From the NCBI RefSeq assembly GCF_004798865.1, contig NW_025336009.1, forward strand, positions 236,474 through 300,473: a DNA stretch of 64,000 bases. The letters are read 5' to 3'. The notes beneath the pieces were generated by a model, which was not told where the DNA came from, did no database searches, and saw only the letters and a program-made list of their open reading frames with translations. Of this stretch, positions 12,201 through 23,070 are shown one piece after another (position 1 is the stretch's first letter; every line of letters begins with the position of its first letter). This DNA comes from Varanus komodoensis. Its lineage: Eukaryota > Chordata > Lepidosauria > Squamata > Varanidae. A program made the translations under genes and the position numbers.

Positions 12201-13429
12201 TGTCTATCTGGAATTGGAGGAAGCATCTGTAGGATTCCTCAATTGTAATATGAAAATAGGCATCCTTTAAGTCAACAGATGTAAATTAAGCACCTTCAGA
12301 GAGTAGAGAAAGGATGGTCTGAGGATATACCATCCTGAAACATTTGGGTTGAATATACTTATTCAGAGAACAGAGGTCCATGATAAGATGAAGGCCTCCA
12401 TCCTTCTTCGGAACCATGAAGTACCTGGAATAGAATCCAGGATTTTTTGATGGTGCAAGTTCAATAGCTCTTTTATGAAAGAGGGAGGAAATTTCCTGTA
12501 GTAGAGGTGGTGATGGAGCTGTTTGTTTTGGTACCATAAAGCGAGGAGTGTCGTAAACTCGATACAGTGACCATGGGCAATGATGGAAAGCACCCATGAG
12601 TCTGAGATTATGGCAGCCCAAGTGTGGAGAAAGGACTGGAGCCAGTGGTTAAACATAGGAGAACCAATGCAAGACATATGAAGGAGTCACAGATGCCTCC
12701 TGAAATCATCCAGGCACCTCTGGGAAGATCGAACCTGTGAGAGGGGATCTTGGCGCCTAGGCTGTCTAGTAGTAGTGGTAGCAGGGGTCCTAGGTTGGTA
12801 GGAAGATCTGTGCCACTTACGTGAGGTATATTGTCTTTGGGGCATTGGTTGATTGAGCCCCATGCAGTGAGCAGTGTTCCTGGCCTTTTGAACTGAGTCT
12901 GTCTGGTTGTCGGTGGTTTTGTGGAACAAGCCAGCACTGTCAAATGGCATGTCTTCTATTCATGTTTTGGCCTCCCCTGACAAGCTGGAGGTTCAAAGCC
13001 ATGAGAGGTGGCAGAGACCTATTGCTCCCGCCATATTGCAAGTGCCACCCTCAGCCTGGTGCCGTGCTTTGAGGATCTCTTGTCTGGCTAGGTGCATAGT
13101 CTCCTTCTTGATTTCGTTTGCCAGGTCTGGGGCATCCTTAGGTAGCGAACAGCATTCTGTCCCAAAGCGTGAGGTGATATCTGGTAATGGTAGCTTGATA
13201 GTTGGCCATTTTTATAGACAGGGCTGACGATGAGTAAAAGTGGCAGCCAATGGCATCAAGGCACCTGCCTTCTTTGTCAGATGGAGTGGCATGTTCCCTC
13301 CAGGAATGTGATTGGACGGACTCTACAATGATAGTTTGACCAAGGGTGCTGAAACAGGAATTCAGCATCTTTTTCTTGAACATGATACATATTTTTGAGG
13401 CGGTGCAGTGGCAGAGCCACAGATGCCAG

Positions 13430-13625
13430 GGTTCTCCATTCATGATATTACTCCATTCATGATATTCATGATATTCATGAAAGGCATATCACTCTCATTC
13501 GGTACTACTTTCTATGTTTCTATTAAGCTGGATATGCACATGGTGGGCATGTCGTGAGCGGAGCCGGGAGTCCGACTAGATGGCCTGGGAGGCCCCTTCT
13601 GACTTGCTCTGTTTCTATGTTTCTA
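13430..13625 (+). mobile_element. CR1 3' tail and short tandem repeat inside DIRS copy A
   Basis: A CR1 3' end (tgcacatggtgggcatgtcg ... gactagatggcctggg ... tctatgtttctatgg) interrupts the gag-like region of copy A. It is preceded at 13438-13480 by a local repeat of cattcatgatatt units. Because it interrupts copy A, this CR1 copy is younger than A. Confidence 0.75.
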
Positions 13626-14585
13626 TGGTATGATGGCTGAGCAAGAAGGATGGAGGTCACCTGTCTGCGAATCGCAAAAAAATTGGCAGGGTCTCGTGCA
13701 GGTTGCTGGAATGCGCCATGAGACCTGGGACCAGGCAAGTCAACATGTTCCAAACCCGACGGGCTCCAATGGGATCCTTGCCTTGAGCTGACGGATCCCC
13801 ACCATTTTACATAGAGCTCAGAACTGAAATCCCCTTGACCTCTTGGGGGAGATCAATGTTTTTTATGAGGAGTCTGAGCCAGGGGAGATTGAGAGCATTG
13901 TTTGGCTCTTTGTATACTGTTTCTCAAGTTAGAGAAATACACTCGGTACCAAGGGTGAAGGCAAGGTGAGACTCTGGTTGGGCTGATTAAGGAGGCTGCA
14001 GCGGCAACTCCCAAATCTCTCCTTTGGACACCAAAGTGCTCCTTAGAGGTTGAAATGGCTGTAGGGATTGTCCTGGGTTTTCCTGGCTTTGGGGCAGTGC
14101 CGCTTTCCAGTACATGGAAGGCCGCTAGGTACCGACGACTCAGAGTGCAAATGGGCGCTTTTTGTGTTTCCCTTTTCTTTAATAAGGGTAAACAACTCTG
14201 GGAGCTTTGCTTTCTTTTCCGCCTTCTTTTGTTTTGCCACCTTGGGTATTTTCACCAGTGAGGAAGATGGCGAGTTGTCTGGATTTTGAGCTGAAGTCAC
14301 AGAAGTGGATGGCTGAGGGTCTTTGGCATGTAAAGCACAGCTCCAAAGTTCTGCTTTTAAACTGTCAGCCCAGTGTTTCCTTGCCTGCTTCGTAAAAGCT
14401 TGGCAGTAATAACAAGACTCGATGACATAAGACTCACCCAGGCAAAACAAAGGGAGTGGCCATCGGTTGGTGGAAGCTTGCTACCACATGCGGTGCAGTT
14501 GTAGAAAGCAGCCTTCAGCACTATTGCCTGGCTGGAAAGGCGTAAGAGAAACCTTCAGGGGTAACCACCATAGCTTACGAATAAC

Positions 14586-14588
<3 letters not shown>

Positions 14589-14621
<33 letters not shown>
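14589..14621 (+). repeat. (GT)n microsatellite
   Basis: About 16 perfect GT units lie in the 5' leader of copy A, close to the insertion point of copy B. Confidence 0.98.
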
Positions 14622-14622
<1 letters not shown>

Positions 14623-14680
14623 CCGTGCTTCAAGCAATAGAGAGAAGTAGGTTGCTTACCTGTAACTGATGTTCCTCGAG

Positions 14681-14840
14681 TGGCCATCTGTGCATCACAC
14701 ATATGGGTGCTGCGCCTGCGCAGTGCCTAAGGCCGGAAAGATTAGTAAGCTAATGGTTTTGGTGGGAAAATTCCGCTCCGCTCCCCCTCAGTACCATATA
14801 TAGAGCGGAGTGTCCGCCATTTTCTTCAGTCTTTGAAAGA
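14681..14840 (+). repeat. Left inverted terminal repeat of DIRS copy B
   Basis: This is the inverted copy of 19631-19786, sharing tgcatcacacatatgggtgc, aaggccggaaagattagtaa, catatatagagcggag and gtccgccattttcttcag. It includes a TATA-like box and a CCGCCATTTT (YY1-type) motif, so it resembles a promoter facing into the element. Confidence 0.85.
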
Positions 14841-14962
14841 CTGATCGTTTGCCCCCTTTCCGGAAGAGAAGTACATATAAATTTGTATGGAACCATGAAT
14901 ATATTGCATGGTACGCATAAAAAAATCCACTCACCGATATGGAGTGGGGCCGGTGGGTGGGT

Positions 14963-15058
14963 TGTGTGAATGCACAGATGGCCACTCGAAGAACATCAGT
15001 TACAGGTAAGCAACCTGCTTTTCTTCGTCGTGGCCTCTGTGCATCACACATATGGGTG
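14963..15058 (+). repeat. Internal complementary region of DIRS copy B
   Basis: The first half is the inverse of the element's left tip (gaatgcacagatggccactc ... acaggtaagcaacctg). The second half (gtggcctctgtgcatcacac atatgggt) is the inverse of the right end. Together they spell the joined ends of the element, the DIRS signature. Confidence 0.85.
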
Positions 15059-18000
15059 AGTAGCAAGCTTACCAGACTCGGAGGAGGGTGGTGTCGTCAT
15101 TGAAGAACTGCGGAGAAGACAGCCCTACCGAAGGAGCAGTCCTGTCTGGCACGCACATCAAGACGGTTATGTCTGGCGAAGGTGCACAGAACAGTCCAAG
15201 TTGCAGCTTTGCAGACATCTTGGATCGGAATTCCTGTAGCAAAGGCAGAAGAAGCTGCTACTGCTCTTGTGGAATGACCCCTCGGAACAACAGGTAAGTC
15301 TATTTTGGCAAGTTAATATGCCAATACAATGGTCTGAACTATCCACTTTGACAGTCTTTGCGATGAAACCGGAAATCCTTTGTCATGCTCAGAATACTTA
15401 ACAAAGTGTCTGTTGGAAAGGCGAAGGGATTCCGTGCGCGATCTGTAAAAGGCCAAACAACGACGCACATCGAGTATACGCAAGGATCTCTCGATCGGGT
15501 TCGACGGCAATGGGAAAAAGGCCGGTAGAACAATTTCCTGATTCAAATGGAATGGTGTGGCTACCTTGGGTAAAAACGCAGAGTCCATTTGGAGGACCAC
15601 CTTTTCCTTATGAAAGTTCAAATAAGGTGGATCTACTCTCAATGCACAAGGTTCACTAGCTCTATGCACTGATGTGGCAGCTACAAGAAAGGCTGTCTTC
15701 CAGGATACAAGACGCAGATCAACAGTTGCCAAAGGTTCAAAAGGAGGTCTTGTTAGCGCATGGAGAACAACTGAAAGACTCCAGGTAGGCATGACAGGTC
15801 AAATTGAAGGATGGAGGTTCTGTAGTCCTTTAAGGAACCTCCTAATGAGAGGTTGTGAAAACACCGATGAGCCCCGTATCACACCATGGAAGTGTGATAT
15901 CGCTGCTGCATAAACCTTAATGGATGAAGGCTTCAGTCCCAAACGATGTAGCTGTAGAAGAAACTGAAGTATATTTTCAATGGAGGCTGACTCCGGAACG
16001 AAGGAAAGTGACTCGGCGAAAGATGAGAATCAATGCCACTTTGCTGTATAAGACCTCCGAGTTGACGGTCGTAGAGCAGACTCAAGAATTCTCTGAATGT
16101 CCGGATCTAGAGTACTCGATCCTGTAGGAAAGTCTATCGGAACTGAGGTAACAGGTAGCGCCTCGGGTTTATGCGTAAAGGTACCGAGTGTTCGAGTAGT
16201 CCTCGGTACCGAGTGAGTCTTGTTAGTCAGCGAATTCACCATGCCGTGAGATTCAGTGAAGCTAAGTCCGGGTGAAGGACAGTGCCGCATTCCTGAGTTA
16301 TTAAGTGTAGTATCGACAGAAGGTGGCGAAAGGTGTTGTTGGAGATCTGAAGAAGGGTGGAAAACCACGCTTGATGGGGCCACCAAGGTGTAATCAGGAT
16401 TCCCGTGGCATCATCGTGTATGATCTTCGAAACAACTTTTGTTAACAGAGGAATAGGAGGGAAGGCATAAATTCTGAGACTGGACCAAGGGATCATGAGG
16501 GCGTCTCCCAATGATCCTGGTCCTATCCCTGCTCTGGAGCAGAATACTTCGCATACTCTGTTCCTGTGGGCGGCAAACGAATCTATGTCTGGGTACCCCC
16601 AAAGTTGGAAAAGTTGACTATAGACCTGTCGATCTAACTCCCACTCATGAGTTATCGACATGTGACTGCTCAAAACGTCGGCTTCCTCATTGTCGGTCCC
16701 GGCCAGATGGACCGCCAGAAGGGTTATACCCCTCGGGATGCACCATTCCCAAATGTCCATGGACAGATGAGCTAGGGCTACGGATTTTGTCCCGCCCTGT
16801 TTGTTGATGTAGAACACCGCGTCTATGCTGTCAATTGTGATTTGAATAACTTGTTGACAAACTGTGTCCTCGAAAGATCAGAGAGCTTTGAACATTGCTA
16901 AGAGATTGAGGTAGTTGATGTGTCTCAACGCCTCTTGTCAGTTCCAAGTGCCATAGGACCAAAGTCCCGCACATATGGCACCCCACGCAATCATCAAAGC
17001 ATTGGTATAAAGAGTCAGTGTTGGGTGAGGCACCTGGAACGGGGTACCCATATTTAAATTGTTCGAAACAGTCCACCAAGTCAACGTCTGTAGAACAGGT
17101 TGAGGCAGTCGAATTGGCTTGTCGGGTGAATCTCATTGCGGATGGAAATTCCTGTTGAACCATAGTTGAAGAGGATGTAGTCAGAGCCTAGCGTGGGGGA
17201 CAATGGTTACAGTGGCAGCCATATGACCCAGAAGCTTCTGAATGGAGAGTGCCGGAATGATCTTGTTTTGTCGAATCCGATGAATACAGGACCAAAGGCT
17301 GTCCTGATGAGCTGGAGGGAGAAAAGCCCTCTCCAGAGTGGAATCAAGACGAGCTCCGATGAAGTCGATTACCTATGTCAGGATAAAGGATGATTTTTCG
17401 CGATTAATGCACAGTCCTAAATCATCCAGCAAAGAACAAGTTTTCTCGACGGCTGACAAGAGGCCTTCGTGGGTCTGGGAGACTATAAGCCAGTCATCCT
17501 GGTAGGGGTATACTTGGATGCCTTGGAGCCGTAGGTGCGCACAGACTGGGGCCATACATTTCGTAAAGACCCTCGGGGCGGTAGCTAGTCCAAATGGGAG
17601 GACATTGAATTCGTAAATGTCAGTCCCGATGGTAAATCGTATAAGGCGTCTATGACCTGGATAGATCGATATGTGGAAATAGGCATCCTTCAAATCCAGT
17701 GAGGCGAACCAATCCTCCTCAGCAACAGAAGGATATTTTGAAGGGTAGTCATCTGAAATTTCTTCAGTTTAATAAATTTATTGACATTTCGGAGGTCCAA
17801 AATTGGATGAAGACCACCATCCCGTTTAGGGACCGTAAAATATCTAGAATAGAATCCATGAAGTCCCTCGGAGCTGGAGATCCAACAGATGGTTCCCTTA
17901 TGAAGTAGTTGTACTTTGTCCTCCAATACCTGTGAGCGTGGTAAGCCGGATCGGGCTCGATGGAGGGACGGTATCGAATTCTATTCTGTATCTGAGCTGA

Positions 18001-19630
18001 ATGATGGACAAAATCCACCAATTAGATGTGATGGACTCCCAAATGGGGAGTCAGCCTTGCAGCCCAAAAGGGAGAGGGAAAGGTGGGTATGGAGAAAGAG
18101 GAGAGGTTTTCCCGCCCCGTCAGCGCTGATGCTTCTCATTGTCGAACCGGCGATGGCCTTGTTGAAAATGTTGTTGAGGTTGCTGCCTCCTGCGCTATTG
18201 CCGTTGGTGATACTGTTTCTGGGGGGGTTGGTACCGATAGGATGAGTGCAACCAAGCCCACTTAAGTTTTTGCTGAGCTGGAAGCACCATCCGTCTGGCT
18301 GTCATGCAGGACTCATGAATGGACTTGAGTTTGTGGTCTGTTCGTGAGTGAAAAAGTCCCGAGCCATTGAAGGGCATATCTTCATCTCGTCGGGAAAGTT
18401 ACAATTTCTCAGCCAGGAATGCCTCCACAGTGAAATGGCACCGCCTAGGGCTCTCTAATCAGTGTCCACATGGTGGCGGGCTGTTGATAATTGTTGAATT
18501 GCCACCTGCATACTCTCCTTGATGAAGGTCCTGGCCAAATCCTGCTGCTGTTCTGGCAGGGTCGCAATGACATTGTTTAGTCTTTGCATGATAAAGAATT
18601 GATACCTGGCAAGGGTGGCTTAGTAATTGGACATATGAAGGCCGAGTCCAGCAGCCACATAGACCTGGCATGCCAAGGTATCAATTTTTCTCCCTTCTTT
18701 GTTGCAAGGGGTGGTATGTCCCCTTGATTCCCTGCCTTGGGATGACTCAACAACAACAGAATTTGGTTTAGGATGGTGTAACAAGAAGGGTATGTCGCTC
18801 TCCCGAACACGGCACATGAATTTGTATCGCCATATGGTGGGTTGTGGCTGTGAGGGCAGATCCCAGGGCTGGGTCATTGCCTGCTGCAGTGTTGTGATTA
18901 GTGGCAAGACAATTGCAGGTGACTGCTCTCCCCTCACTATGTCATAGAACTTGTTGGTGCTCGGATAGGGCTGGTGTTGTGCCTCGATCTCAAGCGACCG
19001 AACAAGCCTAGACATGAGCTCTCCGAAGGAGATGTGCGGTTCCTCTGGAGATGATGGGCCCTGGGATGTTACTGCCACGTCGGAAGAGGTGGAGTCCACC
19101 TTGGAGCCGGAGTCGGGTTCGAGATGGTACGGGCACGATGAAGAGCTCCCCGGTGAAGTTGGGTGCTCGGGTTCTACGCATCTTGAAGTAGACAAAGCTT
19201 CCCCGTGGATGGAGGGTGACGAGCAGTCCCTTGGCTGCGGATGGAAGCCGAAGGAGTGGTAGTCTCCTGAGCCCGACGAATAATCATAGTAGGGCTGGAA
19301 CCATTCCTCCTCACGACGTTTGTCCATACGGGTACGGTACCATGGTGAAGAAGTGGAAGACCAGTCCCTGGCTCTGGTCAGAGGCATAGGTGTTGGTGAG
19401 CAAGCCATTGGGGGAGAGTCCTGAATCTCTCCGTCCGAGATGGACTCGCGTTGTGGCTCCTCGGGCTGGTCGAGGGCCTGCCCCTGCTGGGGAGCAGGTT
19501 GTCCTGGACATCCCAGTGGGGTAACCTGCATTGCCGCCTGCAGCATTGGTACTGATGGTGTTGGTACTGATGCGGCCGTCGGGATCAATGGGGCTGATGA
19601 ACAGGCATGAGGCACAGCAAATGGCGGTTG

Positions 19631-19786
19631 CAAAAGACTGAAGAAAATGGCGGACACTCTGCTCTATATATAGTACTGAGGGGGAGGAGAGCGGAGTTTT
19701 CCTGCCAAAACTGTTAGCTTACTAATCTTTCCGGCCTTAGGTACTGCACAGGTGCAGCACCCATATGTGTGATGCACAGAGGCCAC
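19631..19786 (-). promoter_or_regulatory. Right terminal repeat of DIRS copy B with TATA and YY1-like motifs
   Basis: Read on the coding (minus) strand, the repeat holds ctatatatagagcagag followed about 10 bases later by gtccgccattttcttcag. A TATA box plus a CCGCCATTTT motif just upstream of gag is the expected place for the element's own promoter. The promoter role is inferred. Confidence 0.6.
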
Positions 19787-19796
19787 AACGAAGAAA

Positions 19797-20031
19797 AGCT
19801 CCAGTGGGAGCTTTTACATATAGCTCGTGAGCTAAGTTGGAGAAGAACTTCCCAAGGCACTCACAATGGAAATCGAAGAAGAACTGAGATCTCAGCCGGA
19901 GCCCCGCCCTCACACTAGCTGTGCAGGGAGCCAGGCTCCCACCAAATACAATTAATCAGCTTTAGAATCTTCCTGAAAAACCACTCCATGCATGCACGAA
20001 GAGCCCATATGCACAGAGGCCATGAAGAATA
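19797..20031 (-). mobile_element. DIRS copy A, 5' terminal repeat beyond copy B
   Basis: 19850-20022 is the inverse of copy A's left terminal repeat at 8926-9105 (shared: ttcaggaagattctaaagct, gattaatt, ggggctccggctgagat, cttcttcgat). It is unlike copy B's repeat. This shows that copy B landed inside copy A and split its 5' leader from its terminal repeat. Confidence 0.88.
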
Positions 20032-20270
20032 ACCAAGGTTCAATTTGGATGCCAAGAAGTACTTCCTGACAGTTGGAACCCCTAGGGTATGGCATGGGCT
20101 TTCACAAGAGGTGGCTGAAGCCCCATTAATGAGGGTGTTCAAGGATAGGCTGGACATGCACATGGTAGGCATGTCATGAGTGGAGCTGGCTGGAGCCAGG
20201 GGTCAGACTAGATGGCCTGGGAGATGGCCTGGGAGGCCCCTTCTGACTCGCTGTTTTTATACACCCTAGT
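20032..20270 (+). mobile_element. CR1 LINE 3' end between DIRS copies A and Z
   Basis: A longer CR1 3' tail: ccaagaagtacttcctgaca, ggtgttcaaggataggctgg, the tgcacatggtaggcatg core and ttctgactcgctg. A short agatggcctggg repeat occurs in it. It abuts copy A directly, so A may have inserted at or near its 5' end within copy Z. Confidence 0.8.
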
Positions 20271-21452
20271 ACAGCTTCCCCCTATACGATTTTACTGTCG
20301 GTTCAGAACTCCACACAGATTGGTGGAGAAACGTCGATGATGGGTTGGACCAAACGGACAAGGTGACTGAGGCACCAGTTTGACACTTGTTCCATGATGT
20401 GGAGTGTATGCCCATCTAACAGGGGAGATAAGAAGGGTGGCAGACTGAATTGGCGTCCTTTGGAGAAGGACATTGGTGCCGCCAGGTTGGGCCCCACTGT
20501 GGTCCCACTGACCTGGAGTAGTTGGGGAATGGGATGGAGAGGCTCAGGCTAATAGCATGGTCGAAGTGGACAAGGTGGCTAGAGCGGCTGGACAGGTTGG
20601 TGAGCTGCAAGCCTCAGAATGAGCAGGAGAACAGTGTTCTGCTCTCGTCATATGTTTAGGCTTGCAAGCCTTTTTAGCCTCTTTACAACCCTAGGATTTG
20701 AGGTGCTTCCATTCTTCCTTGTGCTTTTTAGACATGTCTGAGGCAGCCATCAGGTTCAGAGCCGATGAAGTTGGCTTTGGTTTGCCTGGAGCACTGGCAG
20801 ATGGGCAGTTTTTGGTGGCCTCTTTTGAAGACAAGCGGCCCTCACCCTCATCAATGGTAACATCCAATGAGAGCATGCTCCCACGTTTCCATTTTAAGGC
20901 AACCAGCCTTTTTTCAGGTCTGCTTGGTGAAGGCCTGGCAGTATGGGCACTTTTCCACACGATGTTCCTCCCGCAAGTAGAAAAGGCATACGGAGTGGCC
21001 ATCAGTCAATGGCATTTTAACTCCACACACAAAACCCTAGTTTCAGTGCCATCAAGAGGAAAAAAGAAGACAGGTTGTAAGAATATTGAAGGGAGAGACA
21101 ATAGAAGGCATTTTTAACATTGTTTTTGTGAGGGATACAAGGTGGGGGGTCTTGGAAACAAAGACAAGTGACCAAGAAAAGGGAAAAAAGGGGACTAGAA
21201 GATAAACAAGAAGTGGTAAGAAGAGATATGAGGTAAAGCTGTAAGAAAAATTGCAAGAGCTAGAGATCCCAAGGCACTGCAAACTGCAGTTGAACATGAA
21301 CTGAGAAAATGTTGGAAGCCTGCCTATTTATATAATGGGGAAAGGGGGGTGGGGCTCCTGCCAAAATTCTAGGCTTAGATAGAGGAATCTTCCTGAATGT
21401 GGCACTGTGCAGGCACAGCACCCATTTGTGTGATACACAGAGACCAAAATAA
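20271..21452 (-). mobile_element. Old DIRS copy Z, gag N-terminal part and 5' terminal repeat
   Basis: Gag-like remnants (about 20280-21060, including a Cys-rich CPYCQAFTKQ-like stretch on the minus strand near 20930) are followed by a degraded DIRS terminal repeat at about 21300-21452 (ctatttatataatgggg, ggaatcttcctgaatg, gcacccatttgtgtgatac). This is the continuation of the element at 6590-8887. Fossil, heavily decayed. Confidence 0.72.
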
Positions 21453-21489
21453 AGAATTAGTAGTAATGACATCTACTACTAATGGGAGG

Positions 21490-22380
21490 CAAACGTTGCT
21501 ATTCATACAATCTCTGACCAATTCCTGGTGTGTCTTGCTGACAATTTCCACATTCAGATGGTGAATAAATTATCAAGGAGACCAACTACCCTCAACTTCA
21601 TCCCCACCAAAAAAGGAAGACTTAGTTAATAAGGTCAAAAGTAGTCAAAATGACTATGTAATTTTGAAATCCTTGATCTGAGGGAATGATGAATGTAGCC
21701 AACCTTCCATTTCAGGAAAACTGATTTAAAGGAACACAGAGAAATGCTAGTTAACACTTCATGGTTAAATGAATCATTGGTGAAAGGAACCCAAGATGGA
21801 TATCGCTAAAGGCATTAACAATTCCTATGAAATAAGAAAAATTGGGCAAACAGTCACCATGGAAGTTGCACATGTGGAAAAGGTCTTAGGGGTGAAGCTG
21901 AACAGAAATTGAGTATCACTGAGTATCAATCGTACAGCTGTATTAAGGGCTAATGCAATTTTAGGATCACAAGGATAGGACATCTTGGAGGACTTTCATT
22001 TATATGGTTGCCATAAGTTTGAGAGGATGCAACAGCACATGACAAGAACAAACTGCAACCAGAATTTTTAAGTCATATGAAACAATATTCTGCTCTACTC
22101 AGACTACTTCTGGAATACTGTATCTAGGTCTGGGCCCTCCCTTTAAAAGGACTCAGAGGAAGGCAACAAAGATGGTAGGAGTACGGAAAACAAGTTCTGT
22201 GAAGGGAGACTAATCCAGAACAGCAGAACCAAGGGGGAATGATAGCATTCTTCAAAATTCCCAAGGCATGTCACACAGAAGAGCACAAAGACTTCTCTGC
22301 TCTCCTAGAGAAGAAGACTAGATCAAGTGGGCTTAAGTTAAGAGAAAGGCAGATTACTGTATTGGGCCTGGGCTACAAAA
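21490..22380 (+). mobile_element. CR1/L3-type LINE, 3' half, heavily decayed
   Basis: The plus strand resembles CR1 ORF2: an endonuclease-end piece near 21540 (ctgacaatttccacattcag), then the RT thumb region near 22080-22160 (YSALLRLLLEYCIWVWAL-like) and the 3' UTR core near 22235-22330 (gaatgatagcattcttcaaa, ggcatgtcacacagaagag). Broken by many stops and by internal deletion. Confidence 0.65.
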
Positions 22381-23070
22381 TCCAGGTCTTGGTCCCTGCC
22401 TCTGAAAGTATAGGCCTTGCTTTGCATGAGTAAAGTGCTGCTCTATAGTGACCTTGTTTAGCATCCCAGGTATTGTTTTCCAAAGGCCTTGAGAGAGGAA
22501 GACAAAGGAGAGACACACAGCTGTCCTCTGCTTTAAGAGAACGCACTGTATCTGACTGGGCAGCAAACTTATGATTTACTGCTTGCTTAGCTTAACTGAA
22601 TTATGATATTGCATCCTATAATTTTGGCACCCAGAGTGGGAGGAAGATTCTTTTATCATGGGAATCATGACCGATATGGATGGAAAACTTCATGAGTTAC
22701 AGAACAGTATAATGGAAAGCTGCAAACTGTACACATTTTTGTTGGCTAGTTCACTAACAACCCTAACCACTTTAGGTCATAGCACCTGTGTAACAGCCAT
22801 CCCCTTTCTCATGGTTAACCTAGCCAGCGATTTTCCTTTGTGCATTGCTCTAACATCCTTGAGGGGGCTTTGCTGTGTGTTCATTCCAGCTGATTGGTGC
22901 CTGCCTTACAGGCTAATCCATGCGGAGCATTGTAAATGACCTGCTGCTAAACCCTTTGAAAAGTTAGCTAATAATTTGGCTGTTGCAACAATAAAGTCTC
23001 TTTGTAAGCAACCTGGATCCAGCATATTGATTTCTTGGGATCGCTCAAACCTTTAGCTCAATGCCAGGGC
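22340..23070 (+). mobile_element. Possible LTR-retroelement fossil
   Basis: At 22624 ttggcacccagagtggga resembles a tRNA-Lys type primer binding site. At 22990 aataaagtctctttgtaagc looks like a polyadenylation/R region of an LTR, with a run to caac at 23070 before a DIRS starts. No gag or pol was found and no repeat pair was proved. If real it is a broken, mostly deleted element. Weak call. Confidence 0.3.

Larger units (their letters stand above)
8888..14640 (-). mobile_element. DIRS retrotransposon (copy A), main part
   Basis: This copy lies within Z. On the plus strand it starts with a palindrome-forming tip, an inverted terminal repeat (about 8926-9105) and an internal complementary region (about 9166-9260). 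The minus strand then carries parts in DIRS order from high to low coordinate: gag-like (about 12690-14460, including CLGESYVIESCYYCQAF), reverse transcriptase (about 11810-12630, YPYLDDWLIVAHSHE), RNase H (about 10900-11780) and tyrosine recombinase (about 9890-10850). Its 5' terminal repeat lies at 19850-20022 beyond copy B. Fossil of middle age with many breaks. Confidence 0.88.
14641..19796 (-). mobile_element. Young DIRS retrotransposon (copy B), both ends present
   Basis: A 5.2-kb DIRS element inserted in copy A. Ends: left tip and inverted terminal repeat 14681-14840, internal complementary region 14963-15058, right terminal repeat 19631-19786. Minus-strand parts: gag-like about 18100-19657 (REGRKIDTLACQVYVAAGL), reverse transcriptase about 17370-17990 (YPYQDDWLIVSQTHE), RNase H about 16240-17160 (FYINKQGGTKSVALAHL) and tyrosine recombinase about 15170-16390 (TRRSYTAKWH; EPCALRVDPPYLNFHKEK; GHSTRAVAAS). 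The order and the tyrosine recombinase identify DIRS rather than LTR elements. Young by its long open stretches. Fossil, broken in several places. Confidence 0.92.

Noticed and set aside
14963-15058. Strong splice-donor-like cag/gtaagc in DIRS internal regions
   Set aside because: It is on the plus strand, antisense to both CABIN1 and the DIRS genes, and is explained by the conserved recombination tip.
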